Shown here one piece after another: positions 8,029 through 16,805 of a stretch of 64,000 nt of DNA; the first letter of the stretch is position 1, and the number at the start of each line of letters is the position of its first letter. Source of the stretch: Anaerolineales bacterium (GTDB lineage: Bacteria; Chloroflexota; Anaerolineae; 4572-78; J111); contig JABTUK010000002.1 of NCBI GenBank assembly GCA_015075405.1, positions 1,302,001 through 1,366,000 of the forward strand, given 5' to 3'. The notes beneath the pieces are model-generated. The model was not told the origin of the DNA, searched no databases, and saw nothing but the letters and a program-made list of their open reading frames with translations. The position numbers and the translations under genes were made by a program.

Positions 8029-11000
8029 TCAACTCCTCAACCGCTCACCTGCCGGGTCGTAAAACGGCAGTGACACCACTTTCCCCTGATGAAGCTCGCC
8101 CCGAATCCGCACCGTAAATTCAGAACCGGGCGCGCTCTGTTCCAGCGGCAGCCAGCACAAGCCAATAGATTTCTTCAGCGTCGGACTGAAGCGCGAACTG
8201 GTAATGCGGCCCATAATTTCCAAACCAATGGGCCATTGGGGGTTGGGCCGGACAATCTGGTTAGCCTCTTCCGGCACCAGCGCCGGGTCGAGCATTTCAT
8301 AGCCCACCAACTTGTGTGTTACCCCCCGCCGCTGGATACGCGCCAGGCTGGGCTTGCCCACAAAATCGGGTTTGTCCAGTTTGACCGCCCAGCCCAGGTC
8401 GGCCATGAACGGGTCGGTCAGGCCATCGGTATCCTGGCCGACAATAAAGTGGCCCTTTTCCAGGCGCATAATCCGCTGCGCTTCCACCCCAAAGGGGGTA
8501 ATATTATAAGCTTGACCCGCCGCCATGAGCGTTTCCCATAGGTACAGCCCATGCCCCGCTGGGGCGTGGATTTCGTAGCCCAACTCGCCGGTGAAGCCAA
8601 TCCGCAACAGAATGACAGGCACACCGGCCACTATTCCCTGGCGGACGCCCATATAAGGGAAAGCTTCGTTGCTCAGGTCAATGTCGGTCAGCGGTTGGAG
8701 CACGGCGCGAGCATGCGGGCCGGTCAGGTTCATGGCGGTGTAGGTGTCGGTCAGGTTGGATACGTGAACTTCGTAGTTCCAGCCTGACTGCAAATTCCAC
8801 TCGATGCCCTCATACACCGCTTCGGCTCCGCCGGTGGTGACGGTGATGTACCAGGCGTCGTCGCTCAGCCGGGCGGCCACGCCGTCGTCGGCCACAATAC
8901 CTTCTTCGTTAATCATCAAGCCGTAGCGAGCGCGCCCCACCCCCAGGCCGCTCCATTTGTTGGTGTACAGCCGCTCCAGCAGCGCCGGAATATCCTTGCC
9001 ACGAATGAGCAGCTTGCCCAGTGTGCCGACGTCAATCAGGCCCAGGCCGTTGCGCGTGTTCAACACCTCCGCCGCGGGGTCACCGTAATGGTCGGGGCGT
9101 TTCCACAGGCCGGCGTTCATCAACTTGGCCCCTCGCGCCACGTGCCAGGCGTGCATGGGCGTATATTTGACCGGCTCCATCACCCGGCCGGCCAGCGCCC
9201 CCAACTGAACGGGACTGAAAGGCGGGCGGCTGGTGGTTATCCCGGCTTCACCAATGGGCAGATAGTTCGCCTCGGCGCAGAGGGCCATGGTGTTGGCGTT
9301 TTCGTACTTGCCTTGGCTCGGCCCCATGCTCAAAGTGCTGTAACGCTTGAGCAGTTCCATGCTGTTGTAGCCCTCGGCCACCGCGTCTTTTAAATCTTTA
9401 ACGCTCACATCCTCGTCAAAGCTGATAAAGCTCTTTTTGCCGCCGGGCACATGCACCCAGGAGGAGTTACGCACCGGCTCGGCTGCTTTCAGGCTGACCA
9501 CCTCCTTGCTTAGTTTTGCCGGGGCGCCGCGGCCAAAGCCGGCCTCCGTAGCCGCGTTCAGCCCGGCCACCTGCCCTTCGAGCAGTTCGGCCAGAACCGA
9601 GTGTGTTCCGTTGACCCGCCCGGCGACGTGAATTTTGGGCGGCAACTGAGCCGGCAGTAACTCCGCCCGACTTACATCGTAAGCCGTTTTGGCTTTGGCC
9701 TGATTGAGCAAGCCCAGCGCCGCCGTCCAGCCCACCGACGTTACCAGCAGGTCGCACGACACAAACTCCGCGCCCTCAAGTTGCGGCTGTACCCCCCCCC
9801 TACCCCCCCCTCCTGAGGGGGGGGTAAGGGGGGGTAAGGGGGCCAGCATCGCCCCAGTCACTTCCTTGCTACCCTTCGCCCCCACAATCACCCAATTAGT
9901 TTTAACTTCAATACCGGCCTGCTGCAATTTGATCGCTGGCGGGCTATTGACCTCGGCCCGCAGATCCGCCACTGCCGCCAGTTTAACTCCGGCGGCGTAC
10001 AGATCAAGAGCAACCTGCAAACCGTCATCATTGCCCGACAGCACCACCGCCCGCTTGCCCGGCCGGACGCCGTACAGGTGCATCAAGCGCTGCGCCGCCG
10101 ACCCCAGCATCACCCCCGGCAAATCGCTGTTGTCGAAAATGAGCGGACGTTCCAAAGCGCCATTCGCCACCACAATCGTTTTGGCCCGAATCTTGAGCAG
10201 CCGGGTCTCATCCTTGACCGCGCCGACCCAGTTGTGATCGTAAATGCCAAAGGCAGTAGTATTCAATTCAACCTGGAGATTAGGCTGCTCGGCGACCTGT
10301 TGCGCCAACTGTTCGCCCAGTTCGTAGGCTGCTACCGGGCCGGACTCGGTTTCGACGGTTTGTCGTTCATAAGCCAGATGTCCCCCCAGGAAGGGATTTT
10401 CCTCCAGCAGCAGCGTCCGCGCTCCGGCTTTGGCTGCGCTCAAGGCCGCGCTCAATCCGGCCGGCCCCCCGCCGATAACCAATACATCGGCAAATTCATA
10501 CTTTTTATCGTAATAAGTATCCGGCACAGCGGTGTTGACTTCACCCAGGCCGGCGGCATTACGCAGCACCTTTTCATAGGTGGGCCACAAGGCTTTAGGC
10601 CGGATGAAGGTTTTATAATAAAAGCCAACCGGCATAAACCGCGACCCCAACCCCGTCAGCGACATAATATCGGCATTGAGCGAGGGCCAGGTGTTTTGCG
10701 GTTTGACCACCATGCCCGGTTTGACCAGCGTGGCGCTGGCCCGCGCGTTCGGCTCGTCGTCTACCCGGACGATGGTGTTGCTGTCGGCGGAGGTAAAGGC
10801 AAACGGGCCGCGCGGCCGGTGGTATTTAAAGGACCGGCCCAACACTTTGACCCCCGCCGCCCACAAGGCGCTGGCGATGGTGTCGCCGGCAAAGGCCGGA
10901 TATTTTTTGCCATTGAACTCAAATTCAAACAGTTCAGCCCGGTTGATCTGCTGCGCCGGGTGACTGGGCAGCCGGTTGGCCGTTTTTTGCCTTAAAGCCG

Positions 11001-11031
11001 GTGATAATTCAGGTTCAGTTTTGATGCTCAT
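8029..11031 (-). CDS. soxA: Sarcosine oxidase alpha subunit
   Basis: 1000 residues, the usual length for SoxA. An N-terminal Fer2_4-like domain (about 30-100) lacks the cysteines for a 2Fe-2S cluster. A dinucleotide-binding domain begins with VLVIGGGPAGLSAALSAAKA at about 183, and a GcvT/aminomethyltransferase-like C-terminus (about 610-1000) has HFIVGQDTDGLTDPFMADLG. The family oxidises sarcosine with NAD and FAD/FMN cofactors and hands the methylene group to tetrahydrofolate. Around residues 395-415 a Pro/Gly-rich stretch (LAPLPPLTPPSGGGGRGG) is encoded by a C-tract/G-tract palindrome at 9790-9843, apparently a repeat inserted in frame. It lies third in the soxB-soxD-soxA order. Confidence 0.92.
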   Translation of the reverse strand: MSIKTEPELSPALRQKTANRLPSHPAQQINRAELFEFEFNGKKYPAFAGDTIASALWAAGVKVLGRSFKYHRPRGPFAFTSADSNTIVRVDDEPNARASATLVKPGMVVKPQNTWPSLNADIMSLTGLGSRFMPVGFYYKTFIRPKALWPTYEKVLRNAAGLGEVNTAVPDTYYDKKYEFADVLVIGGGPAGLSAALSAAKAGARTLLLEENPFLGGHLAYERQTVETESGPVAAYELGEQLAQQVAEQPNLQVELNTTAFGIYDHNWVGAVKDETRLLKIRAKTIVVANGALERPLIFDNSDLPGVMLGSAAQRLMHLYGVRPGKRAVVLSGNDDGLQVALDLYAAGVKLAAVADLRAEVNSPPAIKLQQAGIEVKTNWVIVGAKGSKEVTGAMLAPLPPLTPPSGGGGRGGVQPQLEGAEFVSCDLLVTSVGWTAALGLLNQAKAKTAYDVSRAELLPAQLPPKIHVAGRVNGTHSVLAELLEGQVAGLNAATEAGFGRGAPAKLSKEVVSLKAAEPVRNSSWVHVPGGKKSFISFDEDVSVKDLKDAVAEGYNSMELLKRYSTLSMGPSQGKYENANTMALCAEANYLPIGEAGITTSRPPFSPVQLGALAGRVMEPVKYTPMHAWHVARGAKLMNAGLWKRPDHYGDPAAEVLNTRNGLGLIDVGTLGKLLIRGKDIPALLERLYTNKWSGLGVGRARYGLMINEEGIVADDGVAARLSDDAWYITVTTGGAEAVYEGIEWNLQSGWNYEVHVSNLTDTYTAMNLTGPHARAVLQPLTDIDLSNEAFPYMGVRQGIVAGVPVILLRIGFTGELGYEIHAPAGHGLYLWETLMAAGQAYNITPFGVEAQRIMRLEKGHFIVGQDTDGLTDPFMADLGWAVKLDKPDFVGKPSLARIQRRGVTHKLVGYEMLDPALVPEEANQIVRPNPQWPIGLEIMGRITSSRFSPTLKKSIGLCWLPLEQSAPGSEFTVRIRGELHQGKVVSLPFYDPAGERLRS
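9790..9843. repeat. C/G-tract heptamer palindrome inside soxA
   Basis: Runs of 7-9 C separated by TA are followed by TCCTGA and complementary G runs separated by TAA, making a strong palindrome. It keeps the soxA frame open and encodes a Pro/Gly-rich insertion. Confidence 0.75.
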
Positions 11032-11043
11032 CAGGCCACCCTT

Positions 11044-11147
11044 CTGTCATTTCGAGGCTGAAAGCCGAGAAATCTCCGAGATCGTTGTCTGCGAACCACG
11101 GATTAGGACGCTTCGCGTCTCACTCCTAACGTCGCTCGAAATGACAC
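11044..11147. repeat. TGTCATTTCGA palindromic element, copy 2
   Basis: Ends TGTCATTTCGAG and CTCGAAATGACA are inverted repeats; the interior carries GAGAAATCTC and ACCACGGATTA. The reverse complement of 51454-51550 aligns with it over nearly the whole length. It lies between soxD and soxA, inside the presumed operon. Confidence 0.85.
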
Positions 11148-11173
11148 GGTTGAATAGTTACCACAATTCACAA

Positions 11174-11437
11174 TTAATTTGGTTCCCACAGATAGGTTTT
11201 CTCCACCACGTGCGTCTTGGTGTGGCGCTCAGCCAAAAACCAGAGACCACAGCCGGCCCGGTGATACCACCACTCTTTCTGCACTCCCAGCTTGTTATGT
11301 TTAAAATGCAAATAATCGGCCCAGGCCGCATCTGAGGCCGGGTCTTCGGGGTTTTGGGGCCGGCTTTTATATTCTCCCCCAAACCGAAACTCCGCCACAT
11401 TCCGCTCACCGCAGTTGGGACAGGTTAATAGAATCAT
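11174..11437 (-). CDS. soxD: Sarcosine oxidase delta subunit
   Basis: 87 residues with RBS AAGGAG. It has the SoxD pattern: CPNCGERNVAEFRFGGE at the N-terminus, a WADYLHFKHN middle and WWYHRAGCGLWF near the C-terminus. Cys6, Cys9 and the later His/Cys are the zinc ligands known for this subunit. It is required with the alpha, beta and gamma subunits for the heterotetrameric oxidase. It lies between soxB (99 bp upstream) and soxA (142 bp downstream); both gaps are filled by repeats, so co-transcription is likely but may be modulated. Confidence 0.93.
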   Translation of the reverse strand: MILLTCPNCGERNVAEFRFGGEYKSRPQNPEDPASDAAWADYLHFKHNKLGVQKEWWYHRAGCGLWFLAERHTKTHVVEKTYLWEPN

Positions 11438-11454
11438 TTCAAACTCCTTAAGAC

Positions 11455-11534
11455 AGTGTCAAGTGTCGCGTGTCAGGTGTCAAGTTTTTACGTGACACCT
11501 GACACCTGACACCTGACACCTGACACCTGACACA
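11455..11534. repeat. TGACACC heptamer array with hairpin potential
   Basis: Left arm units of GTGTCA-type (AGTGTCAAGTGTCGCGTGTC and on) are followed by a TTTTTAC loop and six tandem TGACACC-type heptamers. The arms are complementary. It lies immediately after the soxB stop at 11537 and before soxD. Confidence 0.85.
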
Positions 11535-11536
11535 TT

Positions 11537-12775
11537 TTAATGCCCTACCGACGCCGCCCCTTTTTCGCCGACCAGCTTACCCTTGATAAAACGGTCATAG
11601 CTGAACGGAGCAATCAAGTCGGGGGTGCGGTTGGTGGCAATCAACTCGGCCATACGTTTGCCGGAAACCGGCGAGGCTTTGAAACCATACGTGCCCCAAC
11701 CGACATCCACCAGAAAGCCATCCACCGGGGTAAAGCCCATAATCGGGCTGTAGTCGGGGGTCATATCGCACAGGCCGGCCCACTGGCGCATGAGGCGCAC
11801 CTTAGCCAGCGAGGGGAACAACTCCAGCACATGTCCGGCCAGCCCTTCCACAAAATTCAGGGTGGAATCCATGGAATAGGAGGTAAAGGGGTCAACCTCC
11901 GCCCCCATGACCAGCTCGCCCCGGTCGCTCTGGCTCAGGTAAAAATGCAGTGTGCCTGATACGACCACCACATCCAGGAAAGGTTTGAGCGGCTCGGTGA
12001 CGCAGGCTTGCAGCGGGCGGGTTTCAATCGGCAGCTTGAGGCCGACCATATTGGCAATGAGCGAAGCCCACCCGGCGGTAGCGTTAAGCACCACGCCGGT
12101 TTTGATAGCGCCGCGATTGGTCTTAACGCCGACGACCCGGTTGTTTTCGGTCTCGATGCCGGTCACTTCGGTTTTTTGGTGCAGGTGAACGCCCCGTTTG
12201 TCGGCGTCGCGGGCATAACCCCAGACCACCGCATCGTGCCGGATAATGCCCCCCGGCGGGTGGTAAAGCGCGCCCATGACCGGATAGCGCGGGTAGTCGC
12301 TGAGGTCCATAAATGGGGCCAGTTTTTTGATTTCGTCGGGGTAAATCACCCGGCTGTTGACGCCCTGAATCTGGTTGACCTCGGCCCGCCAGCGCATCGT
12401 CCGCAGCGAGGCGTCGGTATGGGCCAGGGTAAGGTGGCCCCGCTGCGAGAACATCACATTAAAGTCAAGTTCCTCAGCCATGTCCTCGTACAGCTTGACG
12501 CTCTCATCGTAAAAGAGAATCCCTTCGGGGGTGAGGTAGTTAGAGCGGATGATGGCCGTGTTGCGGCCGCTGCCGCCGCTGCCGAGATAGGCTTTTTCCA
12601 ACACGGCCACATTGGTGATCTTGTGGTGTTTTGCCAGATAATAAGCGCAGGCCAACCCGTGCGCCCCCCCACCGATGATGACCACATCGTAGCTGTCTTT
12701 GAGCGGTTGCTGCCGCCACATCGGCTCCAGAGGTTTGTGGCCGTTCAAGCCCTGTTTCAATAGTTTAATTGACAT
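11537..12775 (-). CDS. soxB: Sarcosine oxidase beta subunit
   Basis: 412 residues, the normal SoxB length. The FAD-binding Rossmann motif DVVIIGGGAHGLACAYYLA begins near residue 28, with NVAVLEKAYLGSGGSGRNT following. The DAO-family body ends in GWGTYGFKASPVSGKRMAELI, as in SoxB. This subunit carries the FAD and covalent FMN that oxidise the N-methyl group. It is the first gene of the sox locus; its promoter lies near 12985-13012, giving a leader of about 200 nt that contains a palindromic operator-like site at 12937-12951. The start has AGAGGATAAAACCT upstream. Confidence 0.93.
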   Translation of the reverse strand: MSIKLLKQGLNGHKPLEPMWRQQPLKDSYDVVIIGGGAHGLACAYYLAKHHKITNVAVLEKAYLGSGGSGRNTAIIRSNYLTPEGILFYDESVKLYEDMAEELDFNVMFSQRGHLTLAHTDASLRTMRWRAEVNQIQGVNSRVIYPDEIKKLAPFMDLSDYPRYPVMGALYHPPGGIIRHDAVVWGYARDADKRGVHLHQKTEVTGIETENNRVVGVKTNRGAIKTGVVLNATAGWASLIANMVGLKLPIETRPLQACVTEPLKPFLDVVVVSGTLHFYLSQSDRGELVMGAEVDPFTSYSMDSTLNFVEGLAGHVLELFPSLAKVRLMRQWAGLCDMTPDYSPIMGFTPVDGFLVDVGWGTYGFKASPVSGKRMAELIATNRTPDLIAPFSYDRFIKGKLVGEKGAASVGH

Positions 12776-12859
12776 AGGTTTTATCCTCTAAGGCAATCCC
12801 AAGAAAATAACTCGTCAAACATTCGTCTTGCCCATAGGGGGCTTGGCTCCGTGTTGCGT

Positions 12860-12896
12860 CTTCCGTTCTGTTAGCCGAGATGCAAGACGCAACATG
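12860..12896. repeat. GTTGCGTCTT / AAGACGCAAC inverted repeat
   Basis: GTTGCGTCTT at 12863 and AAGACGCAAC at 12886 form a hairpin in the soxB leader. The same words recur at 22062-22104 (before the cyclodeaminase gene) and 60428-60497. Confidence 0.6.
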
Positions 12897-12936
12897 TTTG
12901 ACCTATTTAAGTCTTGGAAGCACCTGTGTTCCGATG

Positions 12937-13012
12937 TTGCACAATACGCAACTGAGTTCCAAAAACTCATAAAGAAATTGCGCCATTTTAACACGTTTTC
13001 AAACGATGTCAA
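12937..13012 (-). promoter_or_regulatory. soxB promoter with putative IclR operators
   Basis: On the minus strand a -35 TTGACA (13012-13007), a 16-bp spacer and a -10 TAAAAT (12990-12985) form a near-consensus sigma-70 promoter. GGCGCAAT follows at once (complement of ATTGCGCC, 12977-12984). Further downstream the palindrome TTGCACAATACGCAA (12937-12951) resembles the iclR site TTGCGCCATACGCAA. Both overlap or follow the start of transcription, where a repressor would act. Confidence 0.65.
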
Positions 13013-13036
13013 TTAAACCAGGTCGAGAATATTAAT

Positions 13037-16000
13037 TTACCCAAGTTCTACCAGCAAAGCCCTAGCCTCTTGCAAGTCGGTGGTGTCAAACCCCTCGCTG
13101 AACCAGCTGTAAATCTCGGTCAGCATGGGTCTGGCTCTGTTCTGTTGACCCCGCCGTTGCCACAACCGGGCCAAACTCATCGTCGCCCGCAGTTCCAGAG
13201 ACTTGGCCTGTTGCCGGCGAGCCACCTTGATGGCCTCAAAAAAACAGTTCTCCGCCTCAGCCTCCGCACCGGCTTCTCCCTGCTTCAGCAGCAACTCCCC
13301 CTTGAGCCGGTAGATTTCGGCTTCGGAGAAACGCTCCTGCCGTTGGTGGATGATCTCCAGCGCTTCGGCTATGAGAGACAATCCGGCCTCGATCTGGCCC
13401 ATCTTGCCATATTCCTCGGCCAGGATCGCCAGAAAAAGTGAGTAGGTCAGCTCGACGCCCATAGTCCGGCGGTCGGCCATGCCCTGGCGCATTTCGGCCA
13501 GCCCTGTTTCAATTTGCCCCTGCTGGACCCTTACCCAGCCATTACAGATTGTCCCGTAAGCCAACCAGTACGGAAACCTATGCTCACTGGAGATACGAAG
13601 ACACTTCTCGGCCAAATCTCGGATCATTGACACACTGCGGCGGCAATTATAAACAATCATGCTGGCGAAGCCGAGGGCGCAGGCCAGGCTTAGGGGATGC
13701 TCCAATTTTTCAGCCAGAGCCAGGGCCTCCCGGCTGCGCTGCTCGGCCTGGTCGGGATAACCCAGCAACCACAGCACCCAGGAACTCCAGGATAAAGTGT
13801 CCACGCCAATATCGTGCCCATACACTGAGACCAAGCCGTGATGCTGTTGGGGATCATAGAAAGCAATCACCTGTTCCAGGGCAGCCCGAGCTGGGGCTAA
13901 TTCTCCCACACAAAACAGGGTTTGGCCTAGCATGTAATGAGCCTGCATCGTCAGCAAGGGATCCTGCGTTTGTTGGGCCAGGCTAAGAAATTGGCTGGCG
14001 ATGTCACGGGCTTTCTGGAATTCCTCCTGGATGCCGTAAAAACTGTGCGTGACCCACCACACTCGGAATAGCTGCGCCATCTCCCCTACTTGTTGGCATA
14101 GTTCTTGGGCCCGTTCATAAGCCCGCTCCACCTCTGGAGCGCCGTAGCCCCTGGTAACCAGGTAGGACACGGCCAGAGCCAACTGCAAATCAATCTCTTG
14201 GCGGGCACGTTCGGGCGATTCGGGTAGAGTCTTAAGCAAGGCCAGAGCCTGGTTGAAATGAGTCAATGCTTCTTCGTTGGCCGACAGGCGCACAGCCCGC
14301 TCCCCGGCCCGGCTCAAATAATCAATGGCCTTGCCGGTCAACCCGGCCTCTTGAAAATGCCGGGCTAACTGTAGCGCTATTTCATCCACCGTTTCGCCGT
14401 ACAACCTCTCCAGACCCAGTCCAACCGCTTCGTGCAGGTAAACCCGCTCCGCCAGGTCAAGCTGATGATAGAGATATCTCTGGAAAAGAAAGTGCCGGAA
14501 ACGATACATGGAGAGATGTTGGCCATTTCGCTGCCGCACACCTTGCGCTGTCACCAAGCGGTGGATCCGCTCTACCTTCTCGCTCAACGCATGGACCAGC
14601 TCCACTGGACTGGCCGCCCGCACCTGAGCGACAACCTCGGCGGTGAAGATTTCGCCCTCGACGCTGGCTACGCTTAGCGCCTCCCGCAGGCACTCCGGCA
14701 AGCGGCCAAGCCGCTCGGCGATGACCGCTTCTACCCGCGGCGGTAAGGTTTCCCAATCTAGCGTTGGTCCTTCAACCCAGCAACCGGCCTGGTCCCGGAA
14801 GAGATCACCCCGCTCTTGCATGCCGTGCAGCAATTCGACGGTGAACAGGGGATGCCCGCCGGTTTGCCGGTAAAGAGTCTGCCGAAAACGCTCGTCAAGG
14901 CAGTTTGGTTCGGCGTCCAGCAAGGAGTCAACAAAGTGGCGATCATCAGCCTGACCTAAATCCAGGTCAATGGCCCCGAATCGGCGCTTGAACTCGTTGA
15001 CCACCGACTCAAGGGGATGGCGGGCCTGGTCTTCTTGGTCATAACCCAGAGCGACCTCAGCCGGCCGGTAGGCGCCGATAACCAGGATATGGCTACTTTC
15101 GAGCCGTCGGCCCAGGTGAAAGAGCAGATTGATAGAACCCAGGTCGGCCCACTGCAAATCATCCAGGAGCAACACCAGGGGGTTCTGCTCGGCCAGGAGC
15201 CGCAACAGCCGGGTATACTGCTCAAAAAGGTCGCTCTGCGGTGAGGGAGCCGGGTCACGGCGGAGGGCTGCCCGCTCAATTTGCTGCCTCAGCCGGGTCA
15301 ACCACGCTACCCGGTCGGGCCAGGCGGTTAGAGCAGCCACCCGTTCAAGCAGGGCTTCCCTCGCCAAAAAGGTGTTGATCAAATCTGGGCCAACCTCGCC
15401 TAAAACTTGAATAGATCGAGGTAATAAATTCTCCAACCGGCCAGTCTGTTCCGGCGTGATTATCCCGGCCGCCCACATCGCTTCCCTGTCTCCGGTCAAC
15501 TGTCCTAGAATTTCACGGAAGGGCAGGTACGGGTCGCCCACGCCGGTGTGAGCATTACCCCTCCCTCCGACGACCATCAGGTGAGGATGAGTCGCCTGAG
15601 CCTGTCGGGCAAATTCCTGAATCAGGGCGGTCTTGCCTTGACCAGGACCGCCGGTCACAAAAACAACTCGTCCCTGACCGGTCAGGGCCATGTCTAGAAA
15701 TCCACTCAGTTGGGCTAATTCGCCCTCGCGGGCAACAAAGGGGGGTAAATGGGAGAGCGGCAGGGCAGAGGGAAAAATCTCTTCCGTGCCCCTGAACAAA
15801 ACCTCCCGTAAGGGCCACTCCTCTGCGCCCCGGCTCAACTTTCCGGCCCGGATTTGCTCGTATAGGGCAGTCGTCTCTGCTTCTGGCTCAACGCCAAGTT
15901 CTTTAGCCAACAGGCGGCAGCAGGCGTCGTACTGGGCCAGAGCGGTGCTGCGTTGGCCGCTCAGGGCCAGGAGACGTATCAATTGACGTTGGGCATCTTC

Positions 16001-16618
16001 ACGCCACGGCTCTAACTCCATCTGTCGCCAGGCATAGGTGAGCGCCTCCTCATACGCCCCGCGACTTTCGAAAAAACCGGCCAAATGCCCCAGGGCTGCA
16101 CCTGCCAAACGATGAAGTCGCTCGCGGGTGAGCACAACCCATTCTTCAAAAGCCGGGCTGTCGCTCAGTGAGAATCCTTCAAGGAAGTTACCCCGGTATA
16201 ACTCTACAGCCTGCCGGAGTCGCACCATACACGCCTCACAGGTTTCCAGGCGGTCATGAAGGTGGACCTGGCAGGCGGTCAGCAGGTCGGTAAAAGCGGT
16301 CACGTCCAACCAGTAATCACTGGCTGGGTTGAACTGGAGGGTTTGGGGGGTAACAAGGAGAAAAGGCGGCTCGGCGGCCAGGTCGCCGATGGCGTGGCGC
16401 AGGTTAAAAAGGGCCTGGCTCAGATTTTGGCGAGCGCGACATTCGGGGCGCTCGGGCCACAACAAGCCGGCCAGAGTTTCGCGGCGGTGCAAGTGGTCTG
16501 CTTCGACGGCCAGATAGGCCAACAGCGCCTGCACTTTGTCATATTCAAACGCGGTGACCGCCTGGCTGGCCAGGGTCACCTCAAAGGCCCCAAATAGGGT
16601 AAGCGCTAGATGAGGCAT
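13037..16618 (-). CDS. BTAD / AAA ATPase / TPR transcriptional regulator
   Basis: 1193 residues, RBS GGAGGCGATCC. The N-terminus (about 1-100) resembles a winged helix (LALTLFGAFEVTL, LLAYLAVEADHLHRRETLAG), followed by a bacterial transcriptional activation domain with helical repeats (about 100-250). A P-loop AAA_16/NB-ARC-like ATPase begins with GGPGQGKTALIQEFARQA near residue 330, with LVLLLDDLQWAD as Walker B. The C-terminal ~450 residues form TPR repeats. Such proteins are SARP/MalT-like signal-transducing regulators. Neither the ligand nor the target is evident. It is divergent from the mobile-type gene at 16806. Confidence 0.9.
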   Translation of the reverse strand: MPHLALTLFGAFEVTLASQAVTAFEYDKVQALLAYLAVEADHLHRRETLAGLLWPERPECRARQNLSQALFNLRHAIGDLAAEPPFLLVTPQTLQFNPASDYWLDVTAFTDLLTACQVHLHDRLETCEACMVRLRQAVELYRGNFLEGFSLSDSPAFEEWVVLTRERLHRLAGAALGHLAGFFESRGAYEEALTYAWRQMELEPWREDAQRQLIRLLALSGQRSTALAQYDACCRLLAKELGVEPEAETTALYEQIRAGKLSRGAEEWPLREVLFRGTEEIFPSALPLSHLPPFVAREGELAQLSGFLDMALTGQGRVVFVTGGPGQGKTALIQEFARQAQATHPHLMVVGGRGNAHTGVGDPYLPFREILGQLTGDREAMWAAGIITPEQTGRLENLLPRSIQVLGEVGPDLINTFLAREALLERVAALTAWPDRVAWLTRLRQQIERAALRRDPAPSPQSDLFEQYTRLLRLLAEQNPLVLLLDDLQWADLGSINLLFHLGRRLESSHILVIGAYRPAEVALGYDQEDQARHPLESVVNEFKRRFGAIDLDLGQADDRHFVDSLLDAEPNCLDERFRQTLYRQTGGHPLFTVELLHGMQERGDLFRDQAGCWVEGPTLDWETLPPRVEAVIAERLGRLPECLREALSVASVEGEIFTAEVVAQVRAASPVELVHALSEKVERIHRLVTAQGVRQRNGQHLSMYRFRHFLFQRYLYHQLDLAERVYLHEAVGLGLERLYGETVDEIALQLARHFQEAGLTGKAIDYLSRAGERAVRLSANEEALTHFNQALALLKTLPESPERARQEIDLQLALAVSYLVTRGYGAPEVERAYERAQELCQQVGEMAQLFRVWWVTHSFYGIQEEFQKARDIASQFLSLAQQTQDPLLTMQAHYMLGQTLFCVGELAPARAALEQVIAFYDPQQHHGLVSVYGHDIGVDTLSWSSWVLWLLGYPDQAEQRSREALALAEKLEHPLSLACALGFASMIVYNCRRSVSMIRDLAEKCLRISSEHRFPYWLAYGTICNGWVRVQQGQIETGLAEMRQGMADRRTMGVELTYSLFLAILAEEYGKMGQIEAGLSLIAEALEIIHQRQERFSEAEIYRLKGELLLKQGEAGAEAEAENCFFEAIKVARRQQAKSLELRATMSLARLWQRRGQQNRARPMLTEIYSWFSEGFDTTDLQEARALLVELG

Positions 16619-16805
16619 TGGATCGCCTCCTTGAAATCAAACACCTCTATGTGAATTATACCACAAATTCAGAGCGAGTTTTAATCGTTTTTAATAATTC
16701 TTTGAGATTTTCCTAACCCGGACAAGCCGGAACCAAATAGGTTTTGAATAACAGACACAAGGGTGTATATTGGCTCAACCCTGAACTGAGATAAGGAGTT
16801 GAGCG

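Noticed and set aside
10078..10995. Long plus-strand open frame opposite soxA
   Set aside because: Shadow of soxA; Gly/Arg/Gln-rich composition of an antisense frame, no family similarity.
11455..11534. CRISPR array
   Set aside because: Units are 7 bp, without spacers; a tandem heptamer repeat.
12008..12763. Plus-strand open frame opposite soxB
   Set aside because: Antisense of a well-supported soxB coding sequence.
16619..16805. Terminal inverted repeats of an insertion sequence around the 510-residue gene
   Set aside because: Only a short GAGATT word is shared between the flanks; no convincing pair.
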